Shown one piece after another: positions 1-10,891 of a stretch of DNA of 64,000 nucleotides. The notes beneath the pieces are model-generated. The model was not told the origin of the DNA. It ran no database searches and saw only the letters and a program-made list of their open reading frames with translations. How positions within the stretch are numbered: position 1 is the first letter of the stretch; each line of letters starts with the position of its first letter. Source of the DNA: Herbaspirillum robiniae (GTDB lineage Bacteria > Pseudomonadota > Gammaproteobacteria > Burkholderiales > Burkholderiaceae_D); assembly GCF_002213415.1 (NCBI RefSeq), contig NZ_NJGU01000015.1, positions 62,001 to 126,000 of the forward strand, written 5' to 3'. The translations under genes were made by a program, and so were the position numbers.

Positions 1-626
1 TCACCGTCAAGGGACTGGCCGTCCCGCCCGCCCATTTCAAGGTCGAACTGGCCGCCGTGGGCGAGCACAATGTGCGCAATGCGCTTGCGGCAGCGGCTTG
101 CGCACTGGGTTCCGGCATCCCGGTCGAGGCCGTGGTGCGCGGGCTGGAAAACTTCGCGCCGGTCAATGGCCGCCTGCAACGCAAACAGGCCATCAGCGGC
201 GCGCTGGTGATCGACGACACCTACAACGCCAACCCGGATTCGGTGCGCGCCGCCGTCGACGTGCTGGCCGCCATCGACGGCCGGCGCGTGCTGGTGCTGG
301 GCGACATGGGCGAGGTCGGCGACCAGGGTCCGCAGTTCCACCGCGAGATCGGCGCCTACGCCAAGAGCCGCGGCATCCCGCGCTTCTACGCGACCGGCGA
401 GCTGATGCGCCACGCGGTGCAGGCCTATCAGGAAACACAAGGCGAAGCCGCGCAGGAATCGGCGCACTTCGACGACATCGGCGCGCTCTGCGCGGCGGTG
501 GAGCAGGCCGCGCCGCAAGGCGCGACCGTTTTGGTAAAAGGTTCACGCTTCATGAAGATGGAGCGAGTTGTACAGCATCTGGTCAACGTTGAATCCAACA
601 CGCAACATCAACAGGAGACCCATTAG
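1..626 (+). CDS. murF: MurF, UDP-MurNAc-tripeptide--D-Ala-D-Ala ligase (3' part)
   Basis: Partial gene entering from the left edge; the reading frame starts at base 3 and about 207 C-terminal residues are present. MurF adds D-Ala-D-Ala to UDP-MurNAc-tripeptide in the cytoplasm, the last soluble step of peptidoglycan precursor synthesis. The visible part holds the end of the central Mur ligase domain ([11 protein letters not shown]) and the C-terminal ligase domain with NGRLQRK and [10 protein letters not shown], which are MurF hallmarks. The stop at 624-626 lies one base before the mraY ATG, as expected in a dcw operon. The ATP-binding P-loop lies outside the window. Confidence 0.96.
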   Translation, partial: TVKGLAVPPAHFKVELAAVGEHNVRNALAAAACALGSGIPVEAVVRGLENFAPVNGRLQRKQAISGALVIDDTYNANPDSVRAAVDVLAAIDGRRVLVLGDMGEVGDQGPQFHREIGAYAKSRGIPRFYATGELMRHAVQAYQETQGEAAQESAHFDDIGALCAAVEQAAPQGATVLVKGSRFMKMERVVQHLVNVESNTQHQQETH

Positions 627-627
627 C

Positions 628-1797
628 ATGCTGGTCTGGCTCGCTCAGAATTTTCAACAGGACTTCGGCTTCCTGCGCCTGTTCAGCTTCATCACCTTCC
701 GCGCGGTGTTCGCCACGCTGACGGCGTTGCTGATCGGCATGATCGCAGGCCCCGCCGTGATCCGCATGCTGACCCGCATGAAGGTCGGCCAGGCCGTGCG
801 CACCGACGGCCCGCAGACCCACCTGATCAAGTCCGGCACCCCGACCATGGGCGGCGTGCTGATCCTGATCGGCATCGGCATCTCGACCCTGCTGTGGGCC
901 GACCTGTCCAACCGCTTCGTCTGGATCGTGCTGATCGTGACCCTGGGCTTCGGCGCCATCGGCTGGGTCGACGACTACCGCAAGGTGGTCTATCGCGACC
1001 CGCAAGGCATGCGCTCGCGCGAAAAGTATTTCTGGCAGTCGCTGATCGGCCTGGTGGCCGCGTTCTACCTGGCGTTCTCGGTGTCCGAAGTGAGCAACAT
1101 GAAGGTGCTCGACCTGTTCATGGCCTGGGTGCAATCCGGCTTCAGCCTCGACCTGCCGCCCAAGGCCGACCTGATCGTGCCGTTCTTCAAGAGCGTGAGC
1201 TATCCGCTGGGCGTGTGGGGCTTCATCGCGCTGACCTACTTCGTCATCGTCGGCACCAGCAACGCCGTCAACCTGACCGACGGCCTGGACGGCCTGGCCA
1301 TCATGCCCACCGTGCTGGTGGGCGCCGCGCTGGGCCTGTTCGCTTACCTGACCGGCAACGCCAGCTACGCCAAATACCTGTTCATCCCGCACATTCCCGG
1401 CGCGGGCGAGCTGCTGATCTTCTGCGGCGCCATGGGCGGCGCCGGCCTGGCCTTCCTCTGGTACAACGCCTACCCGGCGCAGGTGTTCATGGGCGACGTC
1501 GGCGCGCTGGCGCTGGGCGGCGCGCTGGGCACCATCGCCGTGATCGTGCGCCAGGAGATCGTGCTGTTCATCATGGGCGGCATCTTCGTGGTGGAGACGC
1601 TGTCGGTGATGATCCAGGTGGCCTATTTCAAGTACACGAAGAAGCGTTTCGGCACCGGCCGCCGCGTGCTGCTGATGGCGCCGTTGCACCATCACTATGA
1701 ACAGAAGGGCTGGAAGGAAACCCAGGTGGTGGTCCGCTTCTGGATCATCACCATGATGCTGGTGCTGGTGGGCCTGTCCACGCTGAAGTTGCGCTGA
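628..1797 (+). CDS. mraY: MraY, phospho-MurNAc-pentapeptide translocase
   Basis: Integral membrane enzyme that transfers phospho-MurNAc-pentapeptide to undecaprenyl phosphate, making lipid I. The 389-residue product is the usual betaproteobacterial length. Visible signatures are the TPTMGG loop near residue 72, the Asp pair in GWVDDYRK near residue 112, [10 protein letters not shown] near residue 217 and the HHHYEQKGW loop near residue 355, with about ten hydrophobic segments between them. The start is ATG 628, with AGGAG at 612-616; an in-frame upstream start would lie inside murF. It begins two bases after the murF stop. Confidence 0.97.
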   Translation: MLVWLAQNFQQDFGFLRLFSFITFRAVFATLTALLIGMIAGPAVIRMLTRMKVGQAVRTDGPQTHLIKSGTPTMGGVLILIGIGISTLLWADLSNRFVWIVLIVTLGFGAIGWVDDYRKVVYRDPQGMRSREKYFWQSLIGLVAAFYLAFSVSEVSNMKVLDLFMAWVQSGFSLDLPPKADLIVPFFKSVSYPLGVWGFIALTYFVIVGTSNAVNLTDGLDGLAIMPTVLVGAALGLFAYLTGNASYAKYLFIPHIPGAGELLIFCGAMGGAGLAFLWYNAYPAQVFMGDVGALALGGALGTIAVIVRQEIVLFIMGGIFVVETLSVMIQVAYFKYTKKRFGTGRRVLLMAPLHHHYEQKGWKETQVVVRFWIITMMLVLVGLSTLKLR

Positions 1798-1891
1798 GGC
1801 AGGCCGGCAATGAATACACGGCGCCCCTTGCGAGCAAAGCAAGGCGGCGCCCTTGGCAGTTTGATGAAGTGAAAGAAGTGAGCAGGAAAGA

Positions 1892-4087
1892 ATGAATTAC
1901 TCGGGCAAACACGTTCTGGTGCTCGGACTCGGCGAGTCCGGCCTGGCAATGGCGCGGTGGCTGGTCTACTGCGGCGCCGGCGTGCGCGTGGCCGATACGC
2001 GTACGGAGGCCGCACTGGCCGAGCGCCTGGCTGCCCTGCGCGCCGACGATGCGCAGGCCGAGGCCGTGCTGGGTCGCGCCTTTGCGCCCGAACTGCTGGA
2101 CGGCGTGGACTTCGTCGCCGTCAGTCCCGGCCTTGCGCCCGAGGGCGAGCTGGCGCCGCTGATGTCCGCCATCGCCGAGCGCGGCCTGCCGCTGTGGGGC
2201 GAGATCGAACTGTTCGCCCAGGCCCTGGCGGCGCTGCGCGAAGAGACGTTGTACAAGCCCAGGGTGCTGGCCATCACCGGCACCAACGGCAAGACCACCG
2301 TCACCAGCCTGACCGGTCAGCTGTGCGAACGCGCCGGCCTGTCGGTCAAGGTCGCCGGCAACATCAGCCCGGCCGCGCTGGACGTGCTGCGCGAAGCCGT
2401 GATCAGGGACAAGGTGTTCCTGGCCGAACTGGCCGAGCAGGATGCGATCGCCGCCATCCAGGCCCAGGCCGAGGCCGAAGAGCAAGCCGCGCGCGCCGCC
2501 GAGCTGGCCGAACAGCAGGCCGCCGAAGAAGCCCGCCACAAGCGCGCCGCCGCCCGCATCGAGGAAGCCGCCGCCATCGCCGTGCCGGTCCCGTTCCCGG
2601 TGCCGGAAGCCGCGACGCCGGCCGCCAACGATGCGCAGGCCGACCTGCTGTCGCCGTCGGTCGTAGACGACGCCGAGCCTGTTGCATTGGAGCAGTCGCA
2701 AGCGGATGCCGCCGTCGGCGGTGAAGACCCGTCCGGCGAGGCGACCGAACCTGCTGCGTCCGATGCCGGAGAGACGCCGTCCGAAGGCCAAGCGGTGCAA
2801 GCGACCGAAGCACTCGACGCGCCCGAAGCTCGGGAAGCTGACGATGTTCACGAAGCACCGCCCACGCTGGCCACCGAGATCACCGAAGGCGCCGAACACC
2901 TGCCGGCTGAAGCCGCCAATGCCGACGCGTCGGTCGACGCCGGCGTGCAGACCGACGTTCCCGGCAACGAAGCAGCCGCGCCCGAAGGCATGAACCTGGG
3001 CGACTTCATGGAAGTCTCCCGCACCGCTGACGAAGACGCGCTGGCCGCCGTGCCGCCGCCTCCGCCGCCGGAGCCGACCTATCGCGGCTCGATGCCGCAG
3101 GCCTGGGTGTTGGAGCTGTCGAGCTTCCAGTTGCACACCACGCACAGCCTGCAGGCCGATGCCGCCACCGTGCTCAACGTGACCCAGGATCACCTGGACT
3201 GGCACGGCAGCATGGACGCCTATGCCGCCGACAAGGCGCGCATCTTCGGCGAACGCACCGTGCGCGTGCTCAACCGCGACGACGCGCTGGTGATGGCGAT
3301 GTCCGACCCGGCCGCGCCGCTGTCCTCGTTCGGCCTGGACGAACCGTCCGCGCCGGACAGCTTCGGCCTGATCAATGACAACGGCATGCTGTGGCTGGCC
3401 AACGGCTTCGTGCATGAAGACGACGAACAGCCGGAAGGCCGTCGCCGCCGCAAGCAGAAGGAACTGGTGCCGCCGCCGGTGACCGTCAAGCGCCTGATGC
3501 CGGCCGATGCGCTGAAGATCCGCGGCGCCCACAACGCCATGAACGCGCTGGCCGCGCTGGCGCTGTGCCGCGCGATCGACCTGCCGATGGCGCCGCTGCT
3601 GCACGGCCTGCGCGACTACACGGGCGAGCCGCACCGCGTCGAGCTGGTGGGCGTGGTGCAGGAAGTGGAGTATTACGACGACAGCAAGGGCACCAACGTC
3701 GGCGCTACCGTGGCCGCCCTGAACGGGCTGGGCCTGGGCGGCCGTCCCAACCGCATCCTGCTGATCGCGGGCGGCGAAGGCAAGGGCCAGGACTTTGCGC
3801 CGCTGGCGCTGCCGGTAAGCAAGTACGGCCGCGCGGTGCTGCTGATCGGCCGCGACGCGCCGGTGATCCGCGCCGCGCTGGCCGACACCGGCGTCGAGCT
3901 GATCGACTGCGCGAGCATGGACGAGGCGGTACAGAAGGCCGGCGACATGGCGCGCTCGGGCGAGATCGTCCTGCTGTCGCCGGCGTGCGCCAGCTTTGAC
4001 ATGTTCCGCAACTATGCGCACCGCGCCGAGGTCTTCGTGGACGCGGTGCGTGAACTGGCGCTCTCGCGCGGCGAGGTGATCGCATGA
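1892..4087 (+). CDS. murD: MurD, UDP-MurNAc-L-Ala--D-Glu ligase with a large internal insert
   Basis: Adds D-glutamate to UDP-MurNAc-L-alanine in the cytoplasm. The product is 731 residues against about 440 in E. coli. The N-terminal UDP-binding domain (VLGLGESG), P-loop GTNGKTT at residues 130-136, GNISPA near 156, ELSSFQL at 408-414, the HLDWH and ADKAR stretch that supplies the carbamylated lysine, YYDDSKGTN and the C-terminal [12 protein letters not shown] block are all intact, so the enzyme should be active. The extra length is mainly an insert at about residues 172-398: a Glu/Ala/Gln-rich helical stretch, then an acidic disordered stretch with almost no Lys or Arg, ending in a six-proline run. 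A second, basic insert (GRRRRKQK) sits near residue 515. The stop overlaps the ftsW start (ATGA). Confidence 0.95.
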   Translation: MNYSGKHVLVLGLGESGLAMARWLVYCGAGVRVADTRTEAALAERLAALRADDAQAEAVLGRAFAPELLDGVDFVAVSPGLAPEGELAPLMSAIAERGLPLWGEIELFAQALAALREETLYKPRVLAITGTNGKTTVTSLTGQLCERAGLSVKVAGNISPAALDVLREAVIRDKVFLAELAEQDAIAAIQAQAEAEEQAARAAELAEQQAAEEARHKRAAARIEEAAAIAVPVPFPVPEAATPAANDAQADLLSPSVVDDAEPVALEQSQADAAVGGEDPSGEATEPAASDAGETPSEGQAVQATEALDAPEAREADDVHEAPPTLATEITEGAEHLPAEAANADASVDAGVQTDVPGNEAAAPEGMNLGDFMEVSRTADEDALAAVPPPPPPEPTYRGSMPQAWVLELSSFQLHTTHSLQADAATVLNVTQDHLDWHGSMDAYAADKARIFGERTVRVLNRDDALVMAMSDPAAPLSSFGLDEPSAPDSFGLINDNGMLWLANGFVHEDDEQPEGRRRRKQKELVPPPVTVKRLMPADALKIRGAHNAMNALAALALCRAIDLPMAPLLHGLRDYTGEPHRVELVGVVQEVEYYDDSKGTNVGATVAALNGLGLGGRPNRILLIAGGEGKGQDFAPLALPVSKYGRAVLLIGRDAPVIRAALADTGVELIDCASMDEAVQKAGDMARSGEIVLLSPACASFDMFRNYAHRAEVFVDAVRELALSRGEVIA

Positions 4088-5349
4088 AGCTCGGACTGTC
4101 GTCACTGCGTGGAATGCTGGGCAGCGTCAAAGACGCCGCCCCGGCTGCCGCCGGTCGCCTCAAGAGCGGCCTGGGCGGGCATTCCGGCAGCGTCGGCTTC
4201 GAGCAGCGCTCGCGCATGATGGAGTACGACCAGCCGCTGATCTGGGTGGTGCTGCTGCTCATGCTGTTCGGCATGGTGATGGTGTATTCGGCGTCGGTCG
4301 CCTTGCCCGATTCGCCCAAGTACGCCTCCTATTCGAACTACCACTTCCTGACCCGCCAGGCGATCTTCATCGTGCTCTCGATCATCGCCGGCGCGCTGGC
4401 GTTCCGCGTGAAGATCGAGACCTGGCAGAAATGGGCGCCGTACCTGTTCGCCATCACGCTGATCCTGCTGCTGATGGTGCTGATCCCGGGCGTGGGCAAG
4501 GGCGTCAACGGCGCCAAGCGCTGGCTGTCGCTGAAGGTGATCAACCTGCAGCCGTCCGAGCTGATGAAGCTCTTCATCGTGCTGTACGCGGCCGACTACA
4601 CGGTGCGCAAGCAGGCGGTGATGCACAAGCTGGTCAAGGGCTTTGCGCCGATGGCCGCCGCCGTCGGCCTGGTCGGCCTGCTGCTGCTGCTGGAGCCCGA
4701 CCTGGGCGCGTTCGGCGTGATTGTCTGCATCGCCATGGGCATCCTGTTCCTGGGCGGCATCAACGGCATCTGGTTCGGCGGCATCAGCGCCATGCTGGGC
4801 GGCGTGTTCACCCTGGTGATCGTGATGTCGCCGTGGCGGCGCGAGCGTATCTTCGCCTACCTCAATCCGTGGGAAGAGGAAAACGCGCTGGGCAAGGCTT
4901 ACCAGCTGTCGCACTCGCTGATCGCCTTCGGTCGCGGCGAGCTGTTCGGCGTGGGCCTGGGCAGCAGCGTGGAAAAACTGCATTACCTGCCCGAGGCGCA
5001 CACCGACTTCCTGCTGGCCGTGATCGGCGAGGAACTCGGCTTTGCCGGCGTGCTGGTGGTGGTGCTGCTGTTCTACTGGCTGGTCAAGCATGCCTTCGAG
5101 ATCGGCCGCCAGGCCATCGCGCTGGACCTGACCTTCGCCGGCCTGGTGGCCAAGGGCATCGGCATCTGGCTGGGCGTGCAGGCCTTCATCAACATGGGCG
5201 TGAACCTGGGCCTGCTGCCGACCAAGGGCCTGACGCTGCCGCTGATGAGCTATGGCGGCTCCGGCGTGCTGCTCAACTGCGTGGGCCTGGCGATCCTGCT
5301 GCGCATCGATTACGAGAACCGCGTGCTGATGCGAGGAGGACGCCTGTGA
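4084..5349 (+). CDS. ftsW: FtsW, septal peptidoglycan glycosyltransferase (SEDS)
   Basis: SEDS-family polytopic membrane protein that polymerises lipid II at the septum with its cognate class B PBP. The 421-residue product has a cytoplasmic N-terminus of about 50 residues, then about ten hydrophobic segments starting at [11 protein letters not shown]. Family signatures are [10 protein letters not shown] near residue 140, QPSELMKL near 157, the [14 protein letters not shown] loop near 302 and [19 protein letters not shown] near 377. The ATG overlaps the murD stop by four bases, and the stop overlaps the murG GTG. Its place between murD and murG is the standard dcw order. Confidence 0.96.
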   Translation: MKLGLSSLRGMLGSVKDAAPAAAGRLKSGLGGHSGSVGFEQRSRMMEYDQPLIWVVLLLMLFGMVMVYSASVALPDSPKYASYSNYHFLTRQAIFIVLSIIAGALAFRVKIETWQKWAPYLFAITLILLLMVLIPGVGKGVNGAKRWLSLKVINLQPSELMKLFIVLYAADYTVRKQAVMHKLVKGFAPMAAAVGLVGLLLLLEPDLGAFGVIVCIAMGILFLGGINGIWFGGISAMLGGVFTLVIVMSPWRRERIFAYLNPWEEENALGKAYQLSHSLIAFGRGELFGVGLGSSVEKLHYLPEAHTDFLLAVIGEELGFAGVLVVVLLFYWLVKHAFEIGRQAIALDLTFAGLVAKGIGIWLGVQAFINMGVNLGLLPTKGLTLPLMSYGGSGVLLNCVGLAILLRIDYENRVLMRGGRL

Positions 5350-6428
5350 GCACTCCCCGCAAATTGCTGATCATGGCGGCCGGCACCGGCGGCCACATCT
5401 TCCCGGGCCTGGCGATCGCCGACACCATGCGCGCGCGCGGCTGGCAGGTGAGCTGGCTGGGTACTTCGCACGGCATGGAGCGCGACCTGGTCCCGCGCCA
5501 TGGCGTGGAGATGGACACCATCGTCTTCGCCGGCCTGCGCGGCAAGGGCCTGATGCATACGGTCAAGGGCGTGTTGCGCATGGCGGCCAGCTTCTTCAGC
5601 TGCTTCGCCATCCTCGGACGCCGTCGCCCGGACGTGGTGCTGGGCATGGGCGGTTACGTGACGGTGCCGGGCGGCGCGATGGCGCGCCTGCGCGGCAAGC
5701 CGCTGGTGCTGGTCAACGCCGACGCCGCGCTGCTGCTGTCGAACAAGATGCTCACGCCGCTGGCCGACCGCGTGCTGTTCGGCTTCCCGGCCGACTTTGG
5801 CCGTGCAGCCGGCAAGGCCGAAGTCACCGGCAACCCGGTGCGCAAGGAAATCGTGGCGCTGCCGCTGCCGGCGCAGCGCTATGCCGGGCGCAGCGGCCCG
5901 CTGAAGATCCTGGTGGTGGGCGGCAGCCTGGGCGCCAAGGTGTTGAACGACAACGTCCCGGCGGCGCTGGCCAAGTTGCCGCCGGCGCAGCGTCCGCTGG
6001 TCACGCACCAGTCGGGCAAGCAGCATATCGATGCGCTGCGCGCCGCCTACGACAAGGCGGGCGTGCAGGCCGAGGTGGTGGATTTCATCGACGACATGCC
6101 GCGCCGTTACGCCGAGGCCGACCTGGTGATCTGCCGCGCCGGCGCCATCACGGTGTCGGAACTGACCGCCGCCGGAGTGGCGAGCGTGCTGGTGCCGCTG
6201 GCAGTGTCGACCACCTCGCACCAGATCGACAACGCCAAATGGATGGCGCAAAACCGCGCGGCGATACACCTGCCGCAACGCGAACTCACAGCCGACGCGC
6301 TGGCGGGTTTGCTGCAGAAAATGGACCGCGCTGCATGCCAGGACATGGCGCAGGCGGCATACGAACAAGGCCGGCGCGACGCCAATGAGGCGATCGCGCG
6401 CGTGCTGGAAGGACTGGTAACACCATGA
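5346..6428 (+). CDS. murG: MurG, lipid II synthase
   Basis: Membrane-associated GT28 glycosyltransferase that adds GlcNAc to lipid I on the cytoplasmic face. The 360-residue product has the N-terminal glycine loop [13 protein letters not shown] near residue 10, the lipid-facing LGMGGYV loop near 100, VVGGSLGA near 196 and the UDP-GlcNAc site around [11 protein letters not shown] near 263. I chose GTG at 5346: it starts the conserved N-terminus, overlaps the ftsW stop in a GTGA arrangement and has GAGGAGG just upstream at 5334-5340. An ATG much further upstream in the same frame would lie inside ftsW. Confidence 0.96.
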   Translation: MSTPRKLLIMAAGTGGHIFPGLAIADTMRARGWQVSWLGTSHGMERDLVPRHGVEMDTIVFAGLRGKGLMHTVKGVLRMAASFFSCFAILGRRRPDVVLGMGGYVTVPGGAMARLRGKPLVLVNADAALLLSNKMLTPLADRVLFGFPADFGRAAGKAEVTGNPVRKEIVALPLPAQRYAGRSGPLKILVVGGSLGAKVLNDNVPAALAKLPPAQRPLVTHQSGKQHIDALRAAYDKAGVQAEVVDFIDDMPRRYAEADLVICRAGAITVSELTAAGVASVLVPLAVSTTSHQIDNAKWMAQNRAAIHLPQRELTADALAGLLQKMDRAACQDMAQAAYEQGRRDANEAIARVLEGLVTP

Positions 6429-7852
6429 AGCATCGCGTCAAGAATATTCACTTCGTCGGCATCGGCGGCTCCGGCATGTCGGGCATCGCCGAGGTCATGT
6501 TGAACCTGGGCTACGGCGTGTCCGGCTCGGACCTGGGCAGCAATGCCGCGACCCAGCGCCTGGCGCAGCTGGGCGCCTGCATCCGCTACGGCCACGCGGC
6601 CGAGAACATCGACGGCGCCGACGCCATCGTCACCTCCACCGCCGTCAAGGGCGACAATCCGGAAGTGCTGGCGGCGCGCAAGAAACACATCCCCATCGTG
6701 CCGCGCGCGGTGATGCTGGGCGAGCTGATGCGCCTGAAGAAGGGCATCGCGATCGCCGGCACCCACGGCAAGACCACTACCACTTCGCTGGTAGCCAGCG
6801 TGCTGGCCCAGGGCGGACTGGACCCGACCTTCGTGATCGGCGGCCGGCTGACCTCGGCCGGCGCCAACGCCAAGCTGGGTACCGGCGAATTCATCGTGGC
6901 CGAGGCCGACGAGTCCGATGCGTCCTTCCTGAACCTGACGCCGGTGATCGAGGTGATCACCAACATCGACGCCGACCACATGGAGACCTACAACCATGAC
7001 TTCGCGCGCCTGAAGCAGGCCTTCGTCGAGTTCACCCAGCGCCTGCCGTTCTACGGCGTGGCGGTGCTGTGCCTGGACGACCCGCACGTGCGCGAGATCA
7101 TGCCGATGGTGTCCAAGCCCATCGTCACCTACGGCTTCCACGAGGACGCCGAAGTGCGCGCGGTGGACGCCCGCGCGGTCGACGGCAAGATGGAGTTCAC
7201 CGTGATCCAGGACGGCTATGCGCCGATGCAGGTGAGCCTGAACCAGCCCGGCATGCACAACGTGCAGAACGCCTGCGCGGCGATCGCCATCGCGCGCGAG
7301 CTGGACGTGGACGACGCCGCCACGCAAAAGGCGCTGACCGAATTCAACGGCGTGGGTCGCCGCTTCACCCGCTACGGCGAGGTGCCGCTGTTCGACGCCG
7401 AAGGCAAGCCTGCCGGCCACTTCACGCTGGTCGACGACTACGGCCACCATCCGGTCGAGACCGCCGCGACGATCTCCGCCGCGCGCGGCGCCTATCCGGG
7501 CCGCCGCTTGGTGCTGGCGTTCCAGCCGCACCGCTATACCCGCACGCGCGACCTGTTCGAAGACTTCGTCAAGGTACTGTCGCAGCCTGACGTGCTGGTG
7601 CTGGCCGAGGTGTATTCGGCCGGCGAGTCGCCCATCGTCGCCGCCGACGGCCGTTCGCTGGCGCATGCGCTGCGCGCGGCCGGCAAGGTCGAACCGGTGT
7701 TCGTGGACGACATCGCCGACATGCCCGAGACCATCCGCAACGTGGTGCGCGACGGCGACGTGGTGATGACCATGGGCGCCGGCTCGATTTCCGCCGTGCC
7801 CGGCCGCCTGACGGCGCAGGCCGGTGAAAAATCCGAACAGGGGGGCGCATGA
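6425..7852 (+). CDS. murC: MurC, UDP-MurNAc--L-Ala ligase
   Basis: Cytoplasmic ATP-dependent ligase that adds the first stem-peptide residue, L-Ala, to UDP-MurNAc. The 475 residues match the family length. Visible are the N-terminal [14 protein letters not shown]-binding loop, P-loop GTHGKTTT near residue 116, [10 protein letters not shown] near 159, the [10 protein letters not shown] central-domain motif, FNGVGRRF near 309 and DDYGHHPVE near 338. ATG 6425 overlaps the murG stop, and the stop overlaps ddl (ATGA at both ends). Confidence 0.97.
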   Translation: MKHRVKNIHFVGIGGSGMSGIAEVMLNLGYGVSGSDLGSNAATQRLAQLGACIRYGHAAENIDGADAIVTSTAVKGDNPEVLAARKKHIPIVPRAVMLGELMRLKKGIAIAGTHGKTTTTSLVASVLAQGGLDPTFVIGGRLTSAGANAKLGTGEFIVAEADESDASFLNLTPVIEVITNIDADHMETYNHDFARLKQAFVEFTQRLPFYGVAVLCLDDPHVREIMPMVSKPIVTYGFHEDAEVRAVDARAVDGKMEFTVIQDGYAPMQVSLNQPGMHNVQNACAAIAIARELDVDDAATQKALTEFNGVGRRFTRYGEVPLFDAEGKPAGHFTLVDDYGHHPVETAATISAARGAYPGRRLVLAFQPHRYTRTRDLFEDFVKVLSQPDVLVLAEVYSAGESPIVAADGRSLAHALRAAGKVEPVFVDDIADMPETIRNVVRDGDVVMTMGAGSISAVPGRLTAQAGEKSEQGGA

Positions 7853-8853
7853 TCAGCCAGGACCAGATCAAGGCCTTCGGCCGCGTCGGCGTGCTCTACG
7901 GCGGCCGCTCGGCCGAGCGCGAAGTGTCCAAGATGTCGGGCAGCGGCGTGCTGCAGGCCCTGCGTTCCAAGGGCGTGGACGCGCACCCGTTCGATCCGGC
8001 CGAGCGCAGCCTGGGCGAGTTGCAGGCGGAGAAATTCGACCGCGTCTTCATCGCGCTGCACGGCCGCTACGGCGAGGACGGCACGCTGCAGGGCGCGCTG
8101 GAACAGATGGGCCTGCCCTACACCGGCCCCGGCGTGATGGCGTCGAGCATCGCCATGGACAAGATCATGACCAAGCGCATCTGGCTGGCGCACGGGCTGC
8201 CGACGCCGCGCTTCGCCGTGCTGGACGCCAAGTCCACCACCCGCGAGCAGCTGCGCACCGTGCCTGACGAGCTGGGCCTGCCGCTGATGCTCAAGGCGCC
8301 GCATGAGGGCTCGACCATCGGCATCGCCAAGGTCAACGGCTACTCCGACGTGCAGGCCGGTTTCGACCTGTGCGCCCGCTACGACGACGTGGTGCTGGCC
8401 GAAGAATTCATCCGCGGCCGCGAACTGACCGTGCCGGTGATCGGCAGCGGCCGCGATGCGCGCGCCCTGCCGGTGATCGAGATCCGTGCGCCCGAAGGCA
8501 ACTACGACTACCAGCACAAGTATTTCACCGACGACACCAAGTACCTGTGCCCGGCGCCGGTCAGCGAAGAACTGACCCAGCGCCTGCAGGAACTGGCGGT
8601 GCAGGCCTTCCACGCGGTCGGCTGCCGCGGCTGGAGCCGCGTCGACTTCATGCTGCGCGAGAAGGACGGCCAGGCCGAGCCTTACCTGCTGGAAATCAAT
8701 ACCTCGCCGGGCATGACCAGCCATTCGCTGGTGCCGATGGCCGCCAAGGCGCTGGGATTGAGTTATGAGGATTTGTGCTGCGAGATCCTGCAGCTGGCGG
8801 CGCTCGATATGACGCCTTCGAAGAACTGGACGCCGCAGGCGGACCAGTCCTAA
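7849..8853 (+). CDS. ddl: D-alanine--D-alanine ligase (DdlB type)
   Basis: ATP-grasp enzyme that makes the D-Ala-D-Ala dipeptide used by MurF. The 334-residue product shows [14 protein letters not shown] at the N-terminus, [13 protein letters not shown] near residue 65, MDKIMTK near 104, [10 protein letters not shown] near 148, the substrate loop YDYQHKYF near 222 and the metal-binding EINTSPGMT near 283. Sitting inside the dcw cluster between murC and ftsQ is typical of the ddlB copy. The ATG overlaps the murC stop by four bases; ftsQ follows after 24 bases. Confidence 0.96.
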   Translation: MISQDQIKAFGRVGVLYGGRSAEREVSKMSGSGVLQALRSKGVDAHPFDPAERSLGELQAEKFDRVFIALHGRYGEDGTLQGALEQMGLPYTGPGVMASSIAMDKIMTKRIWLAHGLPTPRFAVLDAKSTTREQLRTVPDELGLPLMLKAPHEGSTIGIAKVNGYSDVQAGFDLCARYDDVVLAEEFIRGRELTVPVIGSGRDARALPVIEIRAPEGNYDYQHKYFTDDTKYLCPAPVSEELTQRLQELAVQAFHAVGCRGWSRVDFMLREKDGQAEPYLLEINTSPGMTSHSLVPMAAKALGLSYEDLCCEILQLAALDMTPSKNWTPQADQS

Positions 8854-8877
8854 GGCGCCAGGGGAGCTCGCGAAGGA

Positions 8878-9648
8878 ATGTGGCAAGACGTCAAGATGCT
8901 CAATGCGGTCAGCAGCGCGCTGTTTGCGCTGGTGCTGCTGGCCCTGATGGCATCGGGCCTGTGGTGGGTGGCGCAGCGGCCGATGTTTACGCTGCACACG
9001 ATACGTATCGAAAGCGCCGGCGAGTTGCCGCTGGAAAAGATCAACGCGCTGACGGTGCGCGCGGCGGCGGTGCCGAAGATACGCGGCAATTTCTTCACCA
9101 CCGACCTGTCGGCGGTGCGCGCGGCCTTCGAGGCGGTGCCGTGGGTGCGCAAAGCGATGGTGCGGCGCGAATGGCCGGACCGGCTGGTGGTGAAGATCGA
9201 GGAACACAGGGCCCTGGGCACCTGGGGCGAGGATGGCAAGCTGCTGTCGCAGAAGGGTGATGTGTTCACCGCCAACCTGGCCGAGGCCGAAGACGACGGC
9301 GACCTGCTGGAGTTCGACGGCCCCGAGGGCAGCGAGAAGCAGGTGGTGACGCGGCTGGCGCAGTTCCGGCAGTGGTTCGCGCCGCTGAAGCTGGAGCCGG
9401 AGTCGCTGGTGCTGTCCAACCGCTACGCCTGGACGGTGCGCATGGACAACGGCATGACCGTCGAGCTTGGGCGCGACCAGGGCGACGCGGTGCTGAAGGA
9501 ACGGATCGACAGGCTGGTGGCGGTGTATCCCCAGCTGATGGAAAGATTGCAGGGCAAGATCGAGAGCGTCGACATGCGTTACCCCAACGGGATGGCGCTC
9601 AAGGCGGATGGAATGGTGCTGGCGGCATTGAACGGAAAGAAGAAATAA
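8878..9648 (+). CDS. ftsQ: FtsQ, divisome assembly protein
   Basis: Bitopic inner membrane protein linking early and late divisome proteins (FtsB/FtsL and others). The 256-residue product has a short cytoplasmic N-terminus, one membrane segment (about residues 8-31), a POTRA domain starting at FTLHTIRIES and a beta domain containing VPWVRKAMVRREWPDRLVV. The ATG at 8878 has GAAGGA directly upstream. ftsA follows after 10 bases. Divergence from E. coli is expected for FtsQ; position and architecture carry the call. Confidence 0.94.
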   Translation: MWQDVKMLNAVSSALFALVLLALMASGLWWVAQRPMFTLHTIRIESAGELPLEKINALTVRAAAVPKIRGNFFTTDLSAVRAAFEAVPWVRKAMVRREWPDRLVVKIEEHRALGTWGEDGKLLSQKGDVFTANLAEAEDDGDLLEFDGPEGSEKQVVTRLAQFRQWFAPLKLEPESLVLSNRYAWTVRMDNGMTVELGRDQGDAVLKERIDRLVAVYPQLMERLQGKIESVDMRYPNGMALKADGMVLAALNGKKK

Positions 9649-9658
9649 GCGGAACGAT

Positions 9659-10891
9659 ATGACAAAAGACGCAAAAAATCTGATCGTCGGTCTCGACATC
9701 GGCACCTCCAAGGTGGTCGCGGTGGTCGCCGAGGTGCTGGCCGACGGCCGCCATGAAGTCATCGGCCTGGGCCAGTCCGAGTCCAAGGGGCTGAAGAAGG
9801 GCGTGGTGGTCAACATCGAGGCCACCGTCGAGTCCATCCAGCGCGCCCTGGAAGAGGCCGAACTAATGGCCGACTGCAAGATCAGAAACGTCTATACCGG
9901 CATCGCCGGCAGCCACATCCGCAGCTTCAATTCGAGCGGCATGGTGGCGATCAAGGACAAGGAAGTGACGGCGGCCGACGTCTCGCGCGTGATCGAAACC
10001 GCCAAGGCCGTCAACATTCCGACCGACCAGCAGCTGCTGCACACGGTCCCGCAGGAATTCATCGTCGACAACCAGGAAGACGTGCGCGAGCCGATCGGCA
10101 TGAGCGGCATCCGCCTGGAAGTGAAAGTGCACATCGTGACCGGCGCGGTCTCGGCAGTGCAGAACATCGTCAAGTGCGTGCGCCGTTGCGGCCTGGAAGT
10201 GTCGGACCTGATCCTGCAGCCGATGGCGTCGGCCGACTCCGTGCTGACCCCGGACGAGCGCGAGCTGGGCGTGGTGCTGGTCGACATCGGCGGCGGCACC
10301 ACCGACGTGGCGGTATTTACCGAAGGCGCGATCCGCCACACCGCCGTGATCCCCATCGCCGGCGACCAGATCACCAATGACATCGCGATGGCGTTGCGCA
10401 CGCCGACGCTGGAAGCGGAAGAAATCAAACTGCGTTACGGCGTGGCCAAGCAGATCTTGGCCGACCCGACCGAGACGCTGGAAGTGCCCGGCCTGGGCGA
10501 CCGCAACCCGCGCACCCTGTCGCGCCAGGCGCTGGCCGCGGTCATCGAGCCGCGCGTGGAAGAGCTGTTCGCGCTGGTGCACCAGGTGGTGCGCGAGTCG
10601 GGTTACGAAGAAGTGCTGTCCTCGGGCATCGTGCTCACCGGCGGCTCCTCGATGATGCCGGGCATGACCGAGCTGGCCGAAGACATCTTCCTCAAGCCGG
10701 CGCGCCTGGGCACGCCGGAGTACAGCGGCCAGCTGGCCGACGTGGTGCGCAGCCCGCGCTACTCGACCGTGCTGGGCCTGCTGCAGGAAGCCAAGAAGCA
10801 ATACCTGCGCGGCTACATCGTGACGCGCCAGGAGGGCTCGGTGAAGGCGGTATGGCAGCGCATGAAGGAATGGTTCCTCGGCAATTTCTGA
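9659..10891 (+). CDS. ftsA: FtsA, actin-like divisome membrane tether
   Basis: Actin-fold ATPase that anchors FtsZ filaments to the membrane and recruits later division proteins. The 410 residues include the phosphate-1 loop GLDIGTSKVV near residue 10, the SHVE-type 1C domain, DIGGGTTDVAVF near 204 (phosphate 2) and LTGGSSMMPGM near 327 (adenosine motif). The C-terminal amphipathic helix that binds membrane is visible in the last residues (VWQRMKEWFLGNF). It is separated from ftsZ by about 300 bases, so ftsZ probably has its own promoter as well. Confidence 0.97.
   Translation: MTKDAKNLIVGLDIGTSKVVAVVAEVLADGRHEVIGLGQSESKGLKKGVVVNIEATVESIQRALEEAELMADCKIRNVYTGIAGSHIRSFNSSGMVAIKDKEVTAADVSRVIETAKAVNIPTDQQLLHTVPQEFIVDNQEDVREPIGMSGIRLEVKVHIVTGAVSAVQNIVKCVRRCGLEVSDLILQPMASADSVLTPDERELGVVLVDIGGGTTDVAVFTEGAIRHTAVIPIAGDQITNDIAMALRTPTLEAEEIKLRYGVAKQILADPTETLEVPGLGDRNPRTLSRQALAAVIEPRVEELFALVHQVVRESGYEEVLSSGIVLTGGSSMMPGMTELAEDIFLKPARLGTPEYSGQLADVVRSPRYSTVLGLLQEAKKQYLRGYIVTRQEGSVKAVWQRMKEWFLGNF

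Noticed and set aside
2405-3085. MurD insert as a frameshift or fused separate gene
   Set aside because: The frame stays open across the insert, both flanks match MurD in the same frame and no start, stop or domain boundary fits a second gene.
1748-4105. Very long open frame on the minus strand opposite murD, and similar long minus-strand frames opposite secA, proS and the pot operon
   Set aside because: High GC leaves the antisense frame open. The translations are His/Gln/Arg/Gly-rich low-complexity strings without recognisable motifs, while the plus strand encodes full families.
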